Positions 1 to 10,255 of a stretch of 32,411 nt of DNA are shown here, piece after piece. A model generated the notes under the pieces. That model saw nothing but the letters and a program-made list of their open reading frames with translations. It had not been told where the DNA came from and searched no databases. Position 1 is the first letter of the stretch. Each line of letters starts with the position of its first letter. Position numbers and translations under genes: made by a program. The DNA comes from a virus, in the IMG/VR virus record IMGVR_UViG_3300025789_000904, positions 1 to 32,411 of that record. One strand, 5' to 3'.

Positions 1-3734
<3,734 letters not shown>

Positions 3735-4058
3735 TTATACTCCAAAACTGCTTCCGCAGCCGCATGTGTTTGTTGCGTTAGGATTCTTTATAGTAAAATT
3801 GCTACCCATTAGCTCTTCTTTATAATCTATCACTGCACCATTTAGATATGTCATACTCATGGCATCCACAAGTAGTTTAAATTCATCTAATGGAATTTCA
3901 AAATCGTCTTCGTTTGCTACTTCATCTAGGGTAAATCCATAGCTGAAACCTGCACATCCACCGCCTTGGACAAATGTACGTAGTGCTAAATTGGGGTTTC
4001 CTTCTTCGTAAAGGATATCTTTGATCTTTGTTTTTGCTGAATCTGTAATTGTAATCAC
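3735..4058 (-). CDS. iscA: A-type iron-sulfur cluster carrier (IscA/ErpA/HesB family)
   Basis: Small protein (107 aa from the chosen start) of the A-type Fe-S carrier family, which holds and passes on 2Fe-2S or 4Fe-4S clusters. The three cluster ligands are visible: Cys35 in [12 protein letters not shown], and Cys99 and Cys101 in the C-terminal TCGCGSSF. The full domain is present at normal length. I choose a GTG start at 4058 because AGGG lies 6 nt upstream and the family begins with a segment like ITITDSA; a TTG at 4088 would add ten residues with no ribosome site. A late-type box (GATAAATA) lies at 4079-4086. It sits directly before the giant structural gene. A-type carriers (hesB-like) are known auxiliary genes of aquatic T4-like phages; the family assignment is firm, the client protein is unknown. 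Confidence 0.93.
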   Translation of the reverse strand: MITITDSAKTKIKDILYEEGNPNLALRTFVQGGGCAGFSYGFTLDEVANEDDFEIPLDEFKLLVDAMSMTYLNGAVIDYKEELMGSNFTIKNPNATNTCGCGSSFGV

Positions 4059-4078
4059 ACTTATAGCCCTCGATATGA

Positions 4079-4086
4079 TATTTATC
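4079..4086 (-). promoter_or_regulatory. Late-type promoter box GATAAATA
   Basis: GATAAATA on the minus strand, one base from the T4 late consensus TATAAATA, about 20 nt before the GTG start of the IscA-like gene. The same octamer precedes the genes starting at 8959 and 28158, which supports its being real. Confidence 0.55.
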
Positions 4087-4120
4087 AAATGCTTTTTATA
4101 ATCTTAATGTAAATAAGTGT

Positions 4121-4408
4121 ATGTACTTGGGCATGGAATATCAACAAACTCAACACATACGTACAAGTAAAAAGGGTAATTACCACAGTTACTTTAGAAA
4201 AAAACGTATTGTGATCTTTCGTTGCGACTGTTGCCAGGGAATTTTTAAACGTGACAAGGGCGACGTAGACCCTAAGCGTTTAGATAATAATTATTACCAT
4301 GTATGCGGTAATTGTGATGCTAAGAAGTTTGCCCAGAGTAAAGGCGTAGAAGCTCGGCGAGTTTGGGATATGCCAGTTAGTAGTCTTAAGACTCTAGACC
4401 AATTTTAG
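4121..4408 (+). CDS. Small Zn-finger-like protein, function unknown
   Basis: Up to 95 aa, basic, with two Cys pairs (C35-x-x-C38 and C62-x-x-C65) that form a four-cysteine zinc-binding pattern. Lys/Arg-rich segments around it (TSKKGNYHSYFRKKRIV; YHVCGNCDAKKFAQSKG) suggest nucleic-acid binding. It resembles small conserved proteins of aquatic T4-like phages, but I cannot name a function. Neither possible start (ATG 4121 or ATG 4133) has a good ribosome site. It is one of few plus-strand genes here and its last 23 bp overlap the end of the convergent SOD-SGNH gene. An HNH-type nuclease remnant is possible, but no HNH histidines are seen. Confidence 0.7.
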   Translation: MYLGMEYQQTQHIRTSKKGNYHSYFRKKRIVIFRCDCCQGIFKRDKGDVDPKRLDNNYYHVCGNCDAKKFAQSKGVEARRVWDMPVSSLKTLDQF

Positions 4409-5402
4409 ATTTAATTGCGCTAGCTACAGCACCGTAACTTGTAGGATGTAGTTTGTCTGCGGTACTTGATATTTGTGCTAAATCAACAGAATCATCTCCG
4501 ACAATTGCTGTAGAAACATCCTTAGCGGCGCTTCTATTAAAAGGTAGTATCCAAATGTATCGTTTAGCTTTTAGAGCAGATTTAATATGTGCTATATTCG
4601 AAATAGTAGCTTGAGGATTATTATTTTTGCCGCCATTAGCTAGCGGATAATCGTTTGTTCCAGCACTTACTATTGCTAAATCTGCACCTTGTAAGTCTGG
4701 ATTAGACATAACAGCAGACAAAATTGCTTTAGTACTGCGCCCGACTACAGCATCGGTATGTGCAGTAGGAAACAACTTACTAGTACCGAGCGCTATACTA
4801 TCACCTACTACAACTATTTTAGAAAACTTACTCTCTGAAATAACCTTTGTAAACCCAATTCTAGAACTAATAACATTCCAGTTGATAATTTTCCATTGAT
4901 TAGCTAGATAGCCTTTCTTATCTGCTTGATAATCCAATACGAATGCGTGTTCCCACCAGTCAATTAACAAGACAATATCCATCTTAATTTCGTGGTTCTT
5001 GATTGTTTTGATTTCGCCTCTATGCGACAAATAGACCCATCCACTACCTTGCACTGCCATAGCTTCTTTTTGAAACTTATCTTTAAAGTTATCAAAAGTT
5101 TTAAAGTGCTTGGTAATAAATTCGCCAGCAGATCCATCTGGCTTGTTAGAACCTGCGGGTGCTTGAAATTGTGTAAAATAAATGTCGTGTAAAAAGGCAC
5201 CTGCTTCATTAAAATCAGCATCGCCTTCGCCTTTATTAAATCTGTCCACATAGGCTTTGTACAATTTACCGTAATGATAATCTATAGTATCTTCGCTAAG
5301 ACTAGGCTCTAAATCATCGCGAGCATAGGGCAACTTTGTTTGGACTAAAGTTTTAGGAGTCTTACCTTCGTTAAATGTAATGTGGCGTATAAAGTTGTAC
5401 AT
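4386..5402 (-). CDS. Fe/Mn superoxide dismutase fused to an SGNH/GDSL hydrolase
   Basis: Two recognisable enzymes in one 338-aa frame. Residues ~20-185 are an Fe/Mn-type superoxide dismutase: LPYARDDLEP, then the four metal ligands His43 (DYHYGK), His72 (AFLHDIYF), Asp148 and His152 (IDWWEHAFVLDY), and the typical ending QWKIINWNVI. The position normally held by the outer-sphere Gln (TIKNHEI) is His137, a variant I recall from some archaeal-type SODs. Residues ~190-338 are an SGNH hydrolase: VVVGDSIA (nucleophile Ser202), SAGTNDY (Asn250) and DKLHP (Asp316, His319). There is no signal peptide and no stop or frame change between the halves. ATG 5429 would add nine residues; neither start has a clear ribosome site. 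Role unknown: superoxide removal, or a virion or tail esterase on an SOD-like scaffold. Confidence 0.88.
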   Translation of the reverse strand: MYNFIRHITFNEGKTPKTLVQTKLPYARDDLEPSLSEDTIDYHYGKLYKAYVDRFNKGEGDADFNEAGAFLHDIYFTQFQAPAGSNKPDGSAGEFITKHFKTFDNFKDKFQKEAMAVQGSGWVYLSHRGEIKTIKNHEIKMDIVLLIDWWEHAFVLDYQADKKGYLANQWKIINWNVISSRIGFTKVISESKFSKIVVVGDSIALGTSKLFPTAHTDAVVGRSTKAILSAVMSNPDLQGADLAIVSAGTNDYPLANGGKNNNPQATISNIAHIKSALKAKRYIWILPFNRSAAKDVSTAIVGDDSVDLAQISSTADKLHPTSYGAVASAIKSKIGLES

Positions 5403-5417
5403 AGTGTATTTATTCGG

Positions 5418-5425
5418 TATAAATA
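5418..5425 (+). promoter_or_regulatory. Late promoter box TATAAATA
   Basis: Exact T4 late consensus on the plus strand, 19 nt before ATG 5445, with GGAGG at 5430-5434 as ribosome site. It lies in the divergent gap next to the SOD-SGNH start. Confidence 0.7.
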
Positions 5426-5444
5426 TCATGGAGGATAAAACACT

Positions 5445-5702
5445 ATGATTAAATTTATCAAAAGTTTCTTTAAAAAGAAGGAAGACCCAGTTGCACCTTA
5501 CAAGGTAGAAACACCAGTTAGCCCTGTAGCCGACGATGTTACTCGTGCAATGTTAGAGTCTATTCCAGCGCCAGTTCCTGCTAAAAAGCCCGCGGCTAAA
5601 AAAGCTAAAACGACTAAGCAAATAATTGAGGAAAATCCTAATTACTTGCCAGAAACCAAAGCTAAAAAGCCACGTGCTCCTAAAAAGCCTAAAGCAGAGT
5701 AA
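5445..5702 (+). CDS. Small Lys/Pro/Ala-rich late protein
   Basis: 85 aa with an amphipathic start (MIKFIKSFFKKKEDP), an acidic middle and a strongly basic C-terminal half made of repeated K-x-P and A-K-K units (KKPAAKKAKTTK; KAKKPRAPKKPKAE). It has no known catalytic motif. GGAGG 10 nt upstream and an exact late promoter box indicate strong late expression, so a DNA-condensing or head-associated protein is a reasonable guess, not shown. Its last 14 bp overlap the end of the convergent UV endonuclease gene. Confidence 0.85.
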   Translation: MIKFIKSFFKKKEDPVAPYKVETPVSPVADDVTRAMLESIPAPVPAKKPAAKKAKTTKQIIEENPNYLPETKAKKPRAPKKPKAE

Positions 5703-6714
5703 GAGCCTTAGCCTGCTCGTATAGAGCGAAACTAGCTAAGTTTTTGCCTTTGCTTTCGCACATGATATCGTGCGAGTTTAAAAAGCTCAAAGCCCATTCA
5801 TTCGTAGATGTATTCCAGTAAAAGTCCGAATGTGCTCTGAGCTTTTGCTTTTTGTATCCGTCTAAAAGTAGTTGGGCATGAACAGGTGCGGTAGTCCGGT
5901 CATGCTCCACAAGATAATCTTCACGACTAACTGAATAGTGACAAGTAGGCCGAACACCACGCCAACTATCAACAACACGTTTAACACGGTCATCGTTGGC
6001 GTCAATATACTCTCCTTCCCGAATCCAATGATGATGTATATCAAGGACAATAGGAACAAGGTCGCTAATGCTAAGGCAATCATTTAACCCCCACGAGTTT
6101 TCTTCGTTTTCGATAGTAATACAGTTTCTTGCTTCTGGCGATAGTCGTTGGTATGCACGGCGGATACCTTCTGGACCTTGTTTACCGGAGATGTGGACGT
6201 TGATCTTGAAATCCTGAAAGGACTTGCCGTAACCCATCCAACGTGCCATATCCGCATGATATTCGAATTCCGCTATCGACCGTTCGACAATGCCTGGGTT
6301 ATCACTTGCCAAAACTGTAAATTGACCAGGATGCATAGACAAGCGAATACTGCTATCGAGAGCAATGTCGCCCACTCTCTTAAAGTGGGTTTCGGCGTAT
6401 GATACAACGTCAGGTTTACGCCAATAATCAGCAAAGTCATCGTGAGTATAAGCAGGGAGAATGTCACTGCTAATCCTAAACATCCGAAGAGAAGGGTCAA
6501 GGGTGCTAACACGCTCTACCAACTTTCTTGTTGCTTCGATATTGCCTACCATTAGGTCCCATAATCTTTGCTCCGCGACATCTCTTGATTGTTTATTTAA
6601 CCAAGAAATAGTAGTTGTGCCAGTGTTGTATTGTTTGGCATCGTCATCTTTGCCAATACCGTCGACCTGATGAGGATGGTCAATCCATTTACATGCGAAG
6701 CCTATACGTTTCAT
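5689..6714 (-). CDS. uvsE: UV damage endonuclease (UvdE/UvsE family)
   Basis: 341 aa, full length for the family, which nicks DNA 5' of UV photoproducts and some other lesions using a TIM-barrel metal centre. Family signatures in order: RIGFACKWI at the start, NTGTTTISWLNKQ, MFRISSDILP, LSMHPGQFTVLAS, EFEYHADMARWMG, INVHISGKQG, CITIENEE and VLDIHHHWI, giving the His/Glu/Asp metal ligands. I choose ATG 6714 because it forms TAATG with the end of the gene before it and has AAGG 8 nt upstream; a longer frame to 6792 only reads backward through that gene. It would give a phage in sunlit water a one-enzyme start to repair independent of UvrABC. Confidence 0.93.
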   Translation of the reverse strand: MKRIGFACKWIDHPHQVDGIGKDDDAKQYNTGTTTISWLNKQSRDVAEQRLWDLMVGNIEATRKLVERVSTLDPSLRMFRISSDILPAYTHDDFADYWRKPDVVSYAETHFKRVGDIALDSSIRLSMHPGQFTVLASDNPGIVERSIAEFEYHADMARWMGYGKSFQDFKINVHISGKQGPEGIRRAYQRLSPEARNCITIENEENSWGLNDCLSISDLVPIVLDIHHHWIREGEYIDANDDRVKRVVDSWRGVRPTCHYSVSREDYLVEHDRTTAPVHAQLLLDGYKKQKLRAHSDFYWNTSTNEWALSFLNSHDIMCESKGKNLASFALYEQAKALTLL

Positions 6715-6899
6715 TACCAATGCCTTATGACGCCTAAGATTATAAAAGTGTTTGTAAGTACATATGATAACACAATTAAGGTACGAATGCAAGCAATTCG
6801 GTCCGATTCTTTATCCGTATTGCCTGTTTTCTCACCTAATGCTTTGGCCCAAAGGCGCCAAAAATACTTAACCTTCGTACGTAGCTGAATTACCAGCAT
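6714..6899 (-). CDS. Small single-span membrane protein
   Basis: 61 aa from ATG 6899. The basic/aromatic N-terminal part (KVKYFWRLWAKALGEKTGN) is followed by DKESDRIA and one hydrophobic span at residues ~38-58 (TLIVLSYVLTNTFIILGVIRH). The gene overlaps the end of the QueD-like gene by 32 nt and ends in TAATG with the UV endonuclease start, so it is sandwiched in an operon. A TTG at 6914 would add five residues. I recall similar small proteins with a closing IRHW in aquatic T4-like phages; function unknown. Confidence 0.65.
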   Translation of the reverse strand: MLVIQLRTKVKYFWRLWAKALGEKTGNTDKESDRIACIRTLIVLSYVLTNTFIILGVIRHW

Positions 6900-7395
6900 G
6901 TTCAAATACTTCAACTGATTTAATTCTTACTGTTGGGTTTAAGGGATAACGATGGTTGCCATTTACTAGCAAGTCTGCCATTTTGTCATAGCACATTTTG
7001 GCAAACAGTTCGCAACCTACTCCAGGTACAATACGCAGGTCGCACACCCCTGATCTACGATAGGGTTCTGTTTGTACACGATCTGGATTGCCATCGTGTT
7101 CTGGATTTGAACTCCAGCCTGCCATAGCTTTGAATCGATCTAACAATGGATCGTCTTCGGCAATTACTGTAGTATGATCAAACATATAGTCTGCCCAGGC
7201 TTTGAATTCTTTAAGTCCGCCAAAGTCCATACCCCAGTTCTTTTCGTCTAGTGTATCGCATTCAAAGATTAGTTTGATACCAATCGAGTATCCGTGTAGT
7301 AACGAGCAGTGGCTATGTGTGGCACGCCATTGTCTAAAACAGCATGAAAGTCCGCGGTCGTTACCGTATGTTTTTGTTGAATAAAATTTTGCCAT
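6868..7395 (-). CDS. queD: 6-carboxytetrahydropterin synthase-like protein (QueD/PTPS family)
   Basis: 175 aa of the QueD/6-pyruvoyl-tetrahydropterin synthase family, which turns dihydroneopterin triphosphate into a tetrahydropterin, the second step toward preQ0. Visible features: HSHCSLLHGYSIGIKLIFE (zinc site with catalytic Cys30), NWGMDFGGLK, FDHTTVI (Asp73-His74) and the closing VEVFEHAGNSATY. The usual H-G-H is H-G-Y here, which I recall as typical of the branch found in alphaproteobacteria and aquatic phages. AGGAG lies 6 nt before ATG 7395. No queC, queE, queF or folE is visible in this window, so whether it feeds tRNA queuosine, DNA deazaguanine modification or another pterin cannot be told. 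Confidence 0.9.
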   Translation of the reverse strand: MAKFYSTKTYGNDRGLSCCFRQWRATHSHCSLLHGYSIGIKLIFECDTLDEKNWGMDFGGLKEFKAWADYMFDHTTVIAEDDPLLDRFKAMAGWSSNPEHDGNPDRVQTEPYRRSGVCDLRIVPGVGCELFAKMCYDKMADLLVNGNHRYPLNPTVRIKSVEVFEHAGNSATYEG

Positions 7396-7468
7396 TGTCT
7401 TCTCCTAAAAGTAGCAATGACATGCAGAGTTTATATTGCGGGATGAATGCCTAAGTCCGCATAGTATA

Positions 7469-7496
7469 ATTATACAGACTTATTTATAGAAGTCAA
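7469..7496 (-). promoter_or_regulatory. Overlapping early (sigma-70-like) and late promoter
   Basis: On the minus strand TTGACT (7491-7496), a 16-bp spacer, then TATAAT (7469-7474). The spacer itself contains an exact late box TATAAATA (7481-7488). The promoter touches the stop codon of the fibre-like gene and drives the QueD-like/membrane/UV-endonuclease operon after a leader of about 65 nt. Confidence 0.8.
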
Positions 7497-7498
7497 CT

Positions 7499-8959
7499 TT
7501 ACTGAGCGGCAATTTGTCCAAAGCCCGACCATTGTCCAGGTGTGCCTGTTGCTACACATACCCATCCGACATAGTCGTCGGCTTTTGGTTCAGCGTTCCA
7601 GCAGATGTCCCCAACTACGTAACTTCCGGTAGTAGGAGCGGCAATGTGTGTGGTAAAGCGTTTGCCACCAATACTAACATCTCCATTTACGCTAAAGTTC
7701 AAACTAGGATCTGGGTTGTTAATACCAACACTTAGTTTGCCAAATACTTTTACTGGCTTAGACTGTAGTGTATTATCTCCAATGCTGATTTGATTATGGT
7801 CACCGTAAATAACTTTTGCAGTAGCTTGTGTTAAAGATACAGTATTATTAAAATTCAATCCTGCATTTGTTATTTGTAAACTGTTAACACCATCGTTGAA
7901 TACGATGTCTGTAGCTGTAACTAGACCATTTACTTGTAGTTTACCCAGTAAAGTAGTATCACCTGTAACTGATAAACTATGTAGTGCGCCCACACTGGTT
8001 AGACTAGATTGTACTACAGTTGGACCTAAAATAGATTCATTTAAAACAAACTGCCCATTGGCATAGTAGCCTTTGCCTAAACCAATGTCAAAACTTTCAC
8101 TAGAGTACAAACGATCAGGACCGCTAGACATAACCAATTGACGTGTAGCACCTGTGCCAGTCCATTGTATACCCAATCCGTAGATACTTGTGTCAGCTGT
8201 TGCTGTAAATTGTAGCGGATGTGTACGGTCAATTCTATTGTCAGTTACAATATTAGTAGCAGTTAACGTACCATAGACGTTAAGAACACCGCCGCCTCTA
8301 TACTGATCGCCAACATTAACTTCGCCGCTTTGTTTGATTGTAACACGTGATAAGCCATCTGTAATGATACTAAAATCGTGACTGCTATCAGTTCCAACGT
8401 AAGCACCTGTAATATTAGGACTGCCTAATACAATGCTTATATTGTTTTCTAAAATATTAACTGCGGCACTAGGCTCGTCTGTGCCAATGCCTAATCGATT
8501 AAATGTACTGCTAAAGAAAGCAAAATTACCTAGTCTAGTATCGCCGCTTACATTAAGATTAACCAGTGTACCCAATGCACGTAGTTTGCTGTTAACAATA
8601 GTGTCGCCCAAACCACTGCTAGTAATTACTGGAACATTGTCTATCTTGTAAGTTTGATCTGGGCCTGTATCAAAACCACTACTTGCCCATAAACGTCCGC
8701 CTGTTCTATACTGTAATTGTGTTGCACCATTAGGCCAACTCCAGCTAAAACCTTGTCCGTTTAATTCTTCTTCACTAGCGGCTTGCCAATTGTTTAGATT
8801 AGAACCGTTTTCTGTAAGTATATTTCTTACATTAATAGTATCGGCTGTAATTGAACCGTTAATAGTATAGTCGCCATTGTGCGTAAATGAGCCTGTAGTA
8901 TTGGCTAATTCAGTATTAATTAACTGTACAATGCCGTCTTGAATTGATAGTTGGGTCAT
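7499..8959 (-). CDS. Fibre-like virion protein
   Basis: 486 aa, rich in Gly/Ser/Thr/Asn with repeating beta-strand segments typical of trimeric phage fibres: LGIGTDEPSAAVNI and VGINNPDPSLNFSVNGDVSI are two copies of a motif V-G-I-x-x-x-x-P, and VNLNVSGDTRLG and HSLSVTGDTTLLGKLQVNG are two more related units. The C-terminal end (YVVGDICWNAEPKADDYVGW then a G-x-W-x-G-F-G ending) resembles terminal domains of phage fibre and appendage proteins. A late-type box lies at 8981-8988, fitting a virion role. No enzymatic motif is visible. Whether it binds the host receptor or decorates the head cannot be decided. Confidence 0.82.
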   Translation of the reverse strand: MTQLSIQDGIVQLINTELANTTGSFTHNGDYTINGSITADTINVRNILTENGSNLNNWQAASEEELNGQGFSWSWPNGATQLQYRTGGRLWASSGFDTGPDQTYKIDNVPVITSSGLGDTIVNSKLRALGTLVNLNVSGDTRLGNFAFFSSTFNRLGIGTDEPSAAVNILENNISIVLGSPNITGAYVGTDSSHDFSIITDGLSRVTIKQSGEVNVGDQYRGGGVLNVYGTLTATNIVTDNRIDRTHPLQFTATADTSIYGLGIQWTGTGATRQLVMSSGPDRLYSSESFDIGLGKGYYANGQFVLNESILGPTVVQSSLTSVGALHSLSVTGDTTLLGKLQVNGLVTATDIVFNDGVNSLQITNAGLNFNNTVSLTQATAKVIYGDHNQISIGDNTLQSKPVKVFGKLSVGINNPDPSLNFSVNGDVSIGGKRFTTHIAAPTTGSYVVGDICWNAEPKADDYVGWVCVATGTPGQWSGFGQIAAQ

Positions 8960-8980
8960 GGATAAACACTCTCTTTGGAG

Positions 8981-8988
8981 TATTTATC
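8981..8988 (-). promoter_or_regulatory. Late-type promoter box GATAAATA
   Basis: GATAAATA on the minus strand 22 nt before the ATG of the fibre-like gene (8959), in the 45-bp gap after the gene at 9005-10195. Confidence 0.6.
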
Positions 8989-9004
8989 CACGATTTGCTC
9001 TACA

Positions 9005-10195
9005 TTACTGCACTTTCAACAGTACTGTATCTTCGTTAATGCGTCCATTCATCTTAGTGTCTGTAGCATTAATGTCTTCCAAGAACTTGCGTAGTTGGAC
9101 TTTGCCTGCTGACTTAAACTCTTTGAGCTTGTCTTCGGGCTTACGTACAGTCTTTTGAACGCTTTTGAATTCGTCAAATCCTGTAATTGTAGTTCCCTTA
9201 ACACCCAAGTCGTTAAACTCTGCGGCAATGTATTTGCCCAATTTACGTGTCTTAGTGTTAAACACCCAAAGTTCCTTTGAACCAATAATGTCCGCAGGGT
9301 TAATGGACACTAACTTAAGAGGCTCGTTCGATTTCATGTACTTGAGCTTGGCAACCAATTTGTCTTTAGGTACAACTTTAGTTTTACGTGGCTTACGGTT
9401 AACTTTGGCTTCCTGTGCCAACATATCACACGCACTCATAATCTCTTGGTAAAACGCAATCAAATTACGAATTTGCTTCTTTGTACGGTGGCTATAGCCC
9501 TCTTTAAGCTGTTCATCTGCCTTGCCGCTAGCCAACTCTTCAAGTTCAGCTAAATCCCTGCTGTAGAGGGTTTTAATAAGTCTAGCATGGGCGGCTTTGA
9601 CTTCTTTGCCCTTGAGCAAGTTCAAAATTTTGAACGCTTTTGGATCAAAATTTTCTGGGTCCGTTTGGAAGCCTTCAATAGCATCTTCCAATTCCTCAGT
9701 CATTTTGTAAGCAGATTCTTTAACACGCTCTTGAATTGTAGGCTGTACTACTAAGGGTTTAGTTTCCTTAGCTTCTGTTTCTTCAATATCGTTTTTACCT
9801 GCTTCAATAACTTCTACAATCTGCTCACGCAACCAAACAGTTGTATCACGACCTTGATTAAAGTCTGCTCGAACTGCGGGCATACCGCGAAGTAAACAAC
9901 TTGCAATGGCGCCCATAGTAACATTGGTACGTCCATCTTTGGTACGCTTGTAAGCGGCGATATCTTCTTTAGTGCAACCAACAGTAGCCATCCATTTTAG
10001 AACTGCGGGCTTCAAATCCTTACCGCTAAATTCCAAACGGTAGTATTGCATGGCAGTATGCCAGTGTCGCAGAAATTGTTCAGCAGTCATAGACTCAGCA
10101 TTGTCCCAAACTGGGCTGTGATCTTTTACTGCTCGTGTACGATGCGCAATTACCTGCTTTTTGGTAACGCGAGTTTTGGTAGCTGTTTTAGCCAA
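9005..10195 (-). CDS. Conserved phage protein of unknown function, early
   Basis: 396 aa, very charged, mostly helical. The N-terminal part is Lys/Arg-rich (AKTATKTRVTKKQVIAHRTR); residues ~140-250 are charged helices likely to form coiled coil; the C-terminal quarter contains SINPADIIGSKELWVFNTKT then KLGKYIAAEF and KGTTITGFD, which I recall as a conserved block in proteins of aquatic T4-like phages, unnamed. I choose a TTG start at 10195: GGAG lies exactly 6 nt upstream, while the TTG at 10201 abuts it. A perfect-consensus early promoter sits just upstream, so this is probably made early and in quantity; a DNA-associated takeover or scaffolding role is a guess. Confidence 0.82.
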   Translation of the reverse strand: MAKTATKTRVTKKQVIAHRTRAVKDHSPVWDNAESMTAEQFLRHWHTAMQYYRLEFSGKDLKPAVLKWMATVGCTKEDIAAYKRTKDGRTNVTMGAIASCLLRGMPAVRADFNQGRDTTVWLREQIVEVIEAGKNDIEETEAKETKPLVVQPTIQERVKESAYKMTEELEDAIEGFQTDPENFDPKAFKILNLLKGKEVKAAHARLIKTLYSRDLAELEELASGKADEQLKEGYSHRTKKQIRNLIAFYQEIMSACDMLAQEAKVNRKPRKTKVVPKDKLVAKLKYMKSNEPLKLVSINPADIIGSKELWVFNTKTRKLGKYIAAEFNDLGVKGTTITGFDEFKSVQKTVRKPEDKLKEFKSAGKVQLRKFLEDINATDTKMNGRINEDTVLLKVQ

Positions 10196-10226
10196 TTTCA
10201 ACTCCTGCTTTGTTTAACATGTATAT

Positions 10227-10255
10227 ATTATAGCGCCGTCTAGCTATTCTGTCAA
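10227..10255 (-). promoter_or_regulatory. Perfect-consensus sigma-70 promoter
   Basis: On the minus strand TTGACA (10250-10255), exactly 17 bp, TATAAT (10227-10232). The expected start is about 25 nt before the TTG codon at 10195. The -35 box overlaps the last codons of the upstream radical SAM gene. Confidence 0.9.

Noticed and set aside
5407-5414. AATAAATA on the minus strand as a late promoter for the SOD-SGNH gene
   Set aside because: It ends only a few bases before ATG 5402 and differs from the consensus, so no usable leader would remain.
5862-6512. Two overlapping, very hydrophobic minus-strand frames (73 and 79 aa) inside the UV endonuclease gene
   Set aside because: They look like multi-span membrane proteins but lie in another frame of a well-supported enzyme and have no ribosome site; hydrophobicity is a frame effect.
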